From: Microcebus murinus
Lineage: Eukaryota > Chordata > Mammalia > Primates > Cheirogaleidae
Length of the DNA stretch: 64,000 nucleotides
Reading direction: 5' to 3'
Assembly (NCBI RefSeq): GCF_040939455.1
Contig: NC_134120.1
Coordinates: forward strand, 55,815,001 to 55,879,000
Shown: positions 59,201 to 64,000 of the stretch, in pieces
Position numbering within the stretch: the first letter of the stretch is position 1
Layout of the letters: the number at the start of each line of letters is the position of its first letter
Program-made: the position numbers and the translations under genes
Notes under the pieces: model-generated
Seen by the model: the letters and a program-made list of their open reading frames with translations, nothing else
Databases searched by the model: none
What the model was told of the DNA's origin: nothing

Positions 59201-60841
59201 TGTCACCCTCTACCTGCCTGTAGCACACGAGTGAGTGCACACGATCACATCAGGTGGGTGTGGGGCAAGGCAAAAGGACTCCCATGTTCCAGGGTGGGGA
59301 CGCAAATTCCCTGTATGAGCGAGAACCCAGGAGAGAGCTCATTATCAGGAGGTCTTTCTTCGCCAGCCAGCTTCACAGAACCATCTGTCACTGGGCCAGG
59401 AAATGCTGGCTGAGACCTCAACAAAGGAGCCAAGAAGTACTGGCCATTGTCTGGCCCCTGTGTAAATGTCTGTCACAGCAAGAGTGACCCCCACAGTCAC
59501 CTCGACCTGATTCAAGCAAGAAATTCCCACCAACCTCAGCCTGGTTTGGAGGCATGTTTGCTGCTTCCTCCCTGTCCCTGAAATGAAGCCTGAATGTCTA
59601 GCTCGAAGCGGCCCCACAGCCCCCCATGATGCACGTTTCACCTCCGCCAGCGCAGGAAACCTCCCGAGGCAGGGGCGGGGGTGCCACTCAGTCCTGACAT
59701 CAAGGGCTTTCCTTGGAAGTACCCAGCTGGGCGCTTTCTTCTGACTCACAGCACTTGCAGCCAGGATGTCCCCGAGCCTGGCTCCATTGTTTGTAATGTC
59801 AACCAAGAATCCAAGTCTAAACAGTCAGAGGAAAGGAGGAGTCCCCCAAGCCTCTGAACCCCAGTAGCCCTCGAACACTCCACTCCAACATCCCCACCTG
59901 CCCCTCCCTCACCATCCATGCTTCCTCCATTGCGGGTGACTGACATGTTCTTTCTGACAGTGCACAGAACAATTGCTATGCACGGAGCTGATATCAGAAA
60001 TACTTCGGCAAGTCAGCCGGTTAACAAGTACACATCAAGTGCCCACACAATATACACAACACCAGTGTCACCTCTCATATTTTAGCTTTCCTATAGACTG
60101 AAGTCCAAAATCCTGTTCTGTGAAATGTGACAGCAGCCTATTTGAAAATAAGATGCGTTCTGTACAGACTGACATGTCTATTTAAAAGTTCCATCACACT
60201 ATTTAAATAAGTACAGAAAGAAATGAATTCAAAAAGTAAAACTGTCACCTGTAGAAGTACATACTAATAATATTACTAACAGTAAAGGAAATGTGAACTT
60301 CAGCAACTCTAAGGCATCATTTAAATCTAAGCAATAAACAACATAAAAATCATAAAACCTAGTATCGGTAGGATCGTGAGTAAGCCTTTCAATTCTCTGT
60401 GGCAACATGAATTGCTGCAATATTTCATGTGCTATATAGATGAAGAGTAAGCTCACTGTTCAGACTTAGACCTTAACATGCCAAATAACCCATCACAAAA
60501 ACTAACCCTAAGAAAAAAGTAAATGCCTTGTGCAAAGATAGAGGAAAATTGAAATCAACTTAAATGCCACCATCCCCAAATTATTTGCATGAAGGTAATG
60601 TTTCAGAGTTTTCAAAATAGAGAGTGGAACCATAAGCATGAGGACATGGTTATATGATGATGTGGCCGGGTGAGATAATGACTGAATCAGGAGACATGTC
60701 TATTTGTGAAGGAAGTTGTGCCAATCCTCACCAGGCCCCTCAGGAAGTTGGAAATAATGCCCAGGTCTCCAGCTCCTGAGGTAGGAAGGACTCACCCACT
60801 CGGAAGAAGAATGCAGGTAGCACCAGGTGGTGCCAGGTAGC
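56211..60841. other. Long unique interval, no gene recognised
   Basis: About 4.6 kb without a confidently named repeat. It holds a G-run at about 56796-56805. Overlapping frames of up to 180 codons (56885-56343 minus) and 153 codons (59806-59345 minus) are without recognisable domain. I cannot exclude a non-coding transcript or small exons here. Confidence 0.45.
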
Positions 60842-61072
60842 TGGTGTAGAGGTCAAGCACATGGACCACACCTGGCTTTGAACTCGGACTCCACCTGTTC
60901 GCTGTAACTATGGACAAGGGACCTAACTTCTTCGTGCCTTGGTTTTCTCATCTAAAAGAGGAATAATAATAGTAGGTATCTTCTAATGTCTTGCGAAGAT
61001 TAAATGAGTTAACATTTGTGAACCTTCTAAAAAACTGCCGAGCTCATATTATGCGCTTATTAAAAATGTGAT
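60842..61072 (+). repeat. MIR SINE, sense, well preserved
   Basis: 'tggtgtagaggtcaagcacatggaccacacctggctttgaactcggactccacctgttcgctgtaactatggacaagggacctaacttcttcgtgccttggttttctcatctaaaagaggaataataatagtaggtatctt', then 'gcgaagattaaatgagttaacatttgtga' follow MIR in full order. One of the best preserved MIRs in the window. Confidence 0.85.
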
Positions 61073-61894
61073 GCAATAAATATTCTAAAGCATTATTAAG
61101 GTGCATAAGCTGCACATTTTCCAATTCTTTCCTGTCTTGGGTGGGAAAAGGAAGGTGCTCCGTAGGAGCCAGTGATAAGAAGGGAAAGTTTATTGCCCCA
61201 GATTGAGGAAGATCCCTAAATCAACAGAAAAGATATGATGGCTAATGCGTGGTGGAATTCAGGTGGAGGGAGGACAGTGTGGACTATCGGGCCCACAGCC
61301 AAGAGCAGCGGGGCCCACTGAGGCAGCTGCTGCACCAGGCACTGTGGTCCACTCCTTGTCTTGTCCAGCCCCTTGGCGTGGGCGGCTCAGTGGACGGTCC
61401 CGGCAAAAAGACGGGCTCATAGCTGCTGAGTATGGGCAGTGGTGAGTGCTAGGCCATAACGCACTTGTCAGCCGGGCCCCCTCCTGAGGGCATGCTCACT
61501 GTCTGAGGCTTGGTGAGGCCCACAGAGTTTGCCCAGCATGCTGGATGCACGAGGCTGCCGGGCAGTGAGCAGGAGGCTGACGCTGCGCAGCAGAAGAGCA
61601 CGGCGCCTGCGCCGGCGGGGCCGGCGGACTAGCGAGCAGCCTAAGCAAGCCACCAGCCCCTCTCAGCAGTGACAGGGACCATGCGGATGGTGGACAAAGC
61701 TGCTGGGAGGCCTGGGGACGCCAGACCAGCCATGGTTGTCGGGCCGAAATGGTTCTGGGCCTATTTGAGTATTTGCAGGCTTCTAGGAGAAGGGAGAGTT
61801 ATAAAATCAAACTTTGCAGACCTCTTAGCAGTTCACAAGGCTTGACGTACGTTGCACCCACATTCGATTTGACATTCATGACTCCAAATTGGGT
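61073..61894. other. Unique sequence with CpG-dense core 61545-61640
   Basis: No gene recognised. 61545-61640 is unusually CpG-rich (gacgctgcgcagc, acggcgcctgcgccggcggggccggcgg). Confidence 0.5.
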
Positions 61895-62040
61895 ATTACT
61901 GAGTTTTCTATGTTCCGAGCAGGAAATGGGAGCTCAGAGCTGCTAAGTTGCCGGCTTAAAAAGATCACAACTGTTAAGAGGCAGAGCCCATTATCGACTC
62001 CAAGTTTTACAATCCAGAATCCGTGTTCTTTAGTCACACT
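61895..62040 (-). repeat. MIR SINE, antisense
   Basis: 'ggaaatgggagctcagagctgctaagttgccggcttaaaaagatcacaactgttaagaggcagagcccattatcgactccaagttttacaatccagaatccgtgttctttagtcac' is antisense MIR core (expected 'ggaaactgaggctcagagaggttaagt...cagctagtaagtggcagagccgggattcgaacccag...gactccagagcccgtgctctta'). Confidence 0.75.
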
Positions 62041-62610
62041 TCATGGATTGCAATGAGATATGGAATAGTGCATACATGTGAAATTACACTAATTAAATAA
62101 GCAGAATCAGCACATAGGGTGCAGCATGTAAAAGCAGATGTCTGGGCACCAATCAGAGCAAGACGTGGCGAGGAACTGATGCAAACAGAGTTCCATGATT
62201 ATTTGCTCGTAGCTCCTATTTAAATGTCCCCGTGTTCATCTTAAATGAATATTTGTGTGGAAACTTCCCTGTATGGGCACGAGCTTACAAATGGTTCTGC
62301 TATTAAAGGTGAGATTTGCTGGCTCTTCTTTTTAGCTCTTCTTCATTTCTCAGATTCATGGGGACACGAAAGAGGAATTGCTGTGACATTTGCAAAATCC
62401 CTCTATTATTGGGGAACTCAAATAATCCTAAGTGTCTGCACCATCATACAAGTATGTTTTCTCTCCAAGAAAGAAAATAGTTAAATGTACATTTTGTCAA
62501 GGAGCATCTTTAGTCACTCAAGGTGTCTAGTTTCATCCTCTAAGGCAAAAAAAAAAAAAAAATACCCCTTGAGGGAACTCAAAGTTCTGTTTATGAGGCT
62601 GAGACATTTC
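62041..62610. other. Unique sequence; poly-A tract at 62547
   Basis: Nothing recognised except an A16 tract at 62547-62562, which is not followed by an identified retroposon. Confidence 0.5.
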
Positions 62611-62885
62611 TCCTTTGTCTTAGTTATCTGTCACTGAGTAACAAAGTACCACAAACTTAGGGGCTTAAAACAAAACCCTTTTATAACTGGATCCTCTGCT
62701 CAGGGTCCCACAAGTCACACCACGTTGTCATTTACAGCCCATGGTCCTCTTCTGAGCTCGTTCCTGGTTGATGGCAGAATGCAGTTCTTTTTGGTTACAA
62801 GGGGACTGAGGTCTCTGTGTTGCTGCTATCTGTTGACTGGAGACTGCTCTCAGCTCTTGGAAGCTACCCTAGGTTCCTGACCACG
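62611..62885 (-). mobile_element. MLT1-like LTR 3' half, antisense
   Basis: Plus-strand start 'cctttgtcttagttatctgtcactgagtaacaaagtaccacaaacttaggggcttaaaacaa' is the reversed MLT1/LTR 3' end ('...ttgttttaagccactaagtttgtggtactttgttactcagtgacagataactaagaca'). The rest is diverged. The same repeat class, in the other orientation, lies at 3541-4012. Confidence 0.6.
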
Positions 62886-63685
62886 TGTGCTCATCACAAA
62901 TGACTCTGTACTTGAAAAGGAACCATTTCCCCTCCAGCAGTCATTCTCCCAGGGAATGGAAGAGTGCGTGGGGAAGCCCTGGGTGTCACGTGGCCCTTCC
63001 ACTCTTGCTCCCTCCCCATGAACTCGGAGGCAGGTGGGAGACGGGGGAGCTGAGGCAGAGAGCAACACACCTGTCACACCTCCCTGAGGTCTCAGAAGAG
63101 CTGGAAGAATTAGATGCTGGGTGGGAGGGTGCTTTTATGGGATGACAGCAGAAGAAATAGATAAATGTGTTTTCTAGAAACCATCTTCTTTGGAGAAAAA
63201 CGTTTTCAGAGGATGAGGAGAGTCATCAGCCAGCCTCACTGAGAGCCGTGCTGCAGCTCCTGGGCTGAGCCGGGGGTCGCAAAGACGCCCCCGTGCTGGA
63301 AGCCAAGTGGTGTGGCACCGCCGGAAACAGGGTGGGAGGCTGTGAGCCTGGCAGTGCAGGAATGGCCTTCTGTTGGAGGGCCAGCCCAACTGTCCTGGCC
63401 GGCATACAATCTCCCAGCCCTTTGGAAAGTTCTTCCTCTCGTCTCCGGAGGATCTGTAAAGTGAACAGGAGGACGCTCATGTAAACAGCCAGGGCTGCTA
63501 TCCTCAGTCTTTGTTCTGGCCCGTGGGACCCACAGCACAATGCCCCCGTGCTGGGCAGGGGTCTGCAGGGTCCAAGCTGAATGGTGTGAACACCCACCCT
63601 CACTGTTCCACTCGCCACGTGAGTGAGGAGACAGCATCTGCGGCATAACCAGTGTGCCACTCTCACTTATTTAAAAAAGCAAATA
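62886..63685. other. Unique sequence, no gene recognised
   Basis: GC-rich with overlapping antisense frames of 146 and 136 codons (63666-63226, 63646-63236) in different phases and no domain features. Confidence 0.45.
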
Positions 63686-63689
63686 ACTC

Positions 63690-63850
63690 ACAAAAGGTGA
63701 TGAAATCAAGCTTTAGAATCAGATGGATCTCGGTTCAATTCCATTTTCTAGCTACTTCTGTTGGGCAAATTACTTATGCTTTTCACATCCCAGTTTCCTC
63801 CACAGTAAATGGGGAAATTCATGGAACTGACTGCTAGAATCATTGGGAAT
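63690..63850 (+). repeat. MIR SINE, sense
   Basis: 'gaaatcaagctttagaatcagatggatctcggttcaattccattttctagctacttctgttgggcaaattacttatgcttttcacatcccagtttcctccacagtaaatggggaaattc', then 'atcattgggaatgttaaataagta' match sense MIR. Confidence 0.8.
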
Positions 63851-63864
63851 GTTAAATAAGTACT

Positions 63865-63990
63865 GTGATGGCGAATCTTGTGTGCCAACTGTATAATAAA
63901 TCTCTCTCTCTCTCTCACACTCACACATATATACACTATTGGCTCTGTTTCTCTGGAGAACCTTGATTAACACAAGGATATATATAATAT
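63865..63990 (+). repeat. LTR-like repeat ends with internal deletion, and CT microsatellite
   Basis: 'tgatggcgaatcttgtgtgccaac' and 'attggctctgtttctctggagaaccttgattaacac' are the two ends of a common mammalian repeat (expected 'tgatggttaattttatgtgtcaac' ... 'attggttctgtttctctggagaaccctgactaatac'). Only about 60 bases remain between them, including a CT/CA microsatellite (63901-63930). So the middle is lost, or the element is truncated by the window edge. Confidence 0.5.
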
Positions 63991-64000
63991 GCACATGCCC

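Noticed and set aside
63720..63750. tRNA-like B-box text (ggttcaattcc)
   Set aside because: It lies inside a MIR SINE, which derives from a tRNA. No cloverleaf, acceptor stem or A box of a real tRNA gene.

Overview
This window looks like an intergenic stretch of mammalian nuclear DNA, probably from a strepsirrhine (most likely lemuriform) primate. Three things support this. There is a dimeric Alu at 38650-38952 whose middle linker is the type I associate with lemur-lineage Alus. L1 3' ends carry the tail motif 'tacccccataatatgc' at 10903-10920 (antisense) and 28111-28127. The background is full of MIR, L2, MLT1/MST-type LTRs and old L1 debris. There are no operons, no prokaryotic gene signals, and no open frame that resembles a host protein. 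I call no host protein-coding gene. The only recognisable protein-coding sequence is decayed L1 ORF2 (reverse transcriptase).

Layout. 1-9,500: mostly unique, locally GC-rich DNA with MIR, L2 and LTR-like relics, a short CpG-dense patch (4906-5100), a GGT/GGC microsatellite (7310-7347) and a seven-copy 34-bp tandem array (8695-8933). 9,500-18,400: AT-rich L1 territory. It holds an old antisense L1, a lineage-type antisense L1 with an exact 13-bp target-site duplication (10857-13469), an MLT1-like LTR (14443-14820) and an old sense L1 (17000-18080). 18,400-18,955: a 13-bp minisatellite abutting a MER2/Tigger-like DNA transposon. 19,618-21,270: a sense L1 with an ORF2 frame broken only by nonsense codons. 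21,895-22,457: an LTR-like element. 22,460-31,200: largely unique DNA, including a CpG/splice-donor cluster (26380-26960) that might belong to an unannotated transcript, and a 545-bp L1 with an 11-bp target-site duplication (27580-28146).

31,246-31,930 is the most striking structure: 34 tandem copies of a 20-bp GC-rich unit, 25 of which contain the E-box CACCTG. 32,000-37,400: mostly unique DNA ending in two MIRs placed tail to tail. 37,985-40,042: an old antisense L1 split by the Alu. 40,300-44,790: MIR fragments and unique DNA. 44,790-50,525: an old L1 complex (antisense, then two sense copies of the same L1 module) with a solo MaLR LTR inserted and flanked by a perfect 5-bp duplication. 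50,526-64,000: unique DNA with a Tc1/mariner- or hAT-like transposon (52665-53020), an old L1 3' fragment, a purine tract with a canonical G-quadruplex motif (54837-54955), an L1 3' end (55955-56210), more MIRs, an MLT1-like LTR and an LTR-like fragment at the right edge.

How the parts work together: I see no pathway. The history is of layered insertion, with old L1/MIR/L2/MLT1 first, then the MaLR LTR, then lineage L1s and Alu, followed by local tandem-repeat expansion. Family names rest on recognition by eye and should be confirmed with a repeat library. I found no convincing new biological system. The best leads are the E-box minisatellite and the CpG/splice-site cluster at 26.4-26.9 kb.
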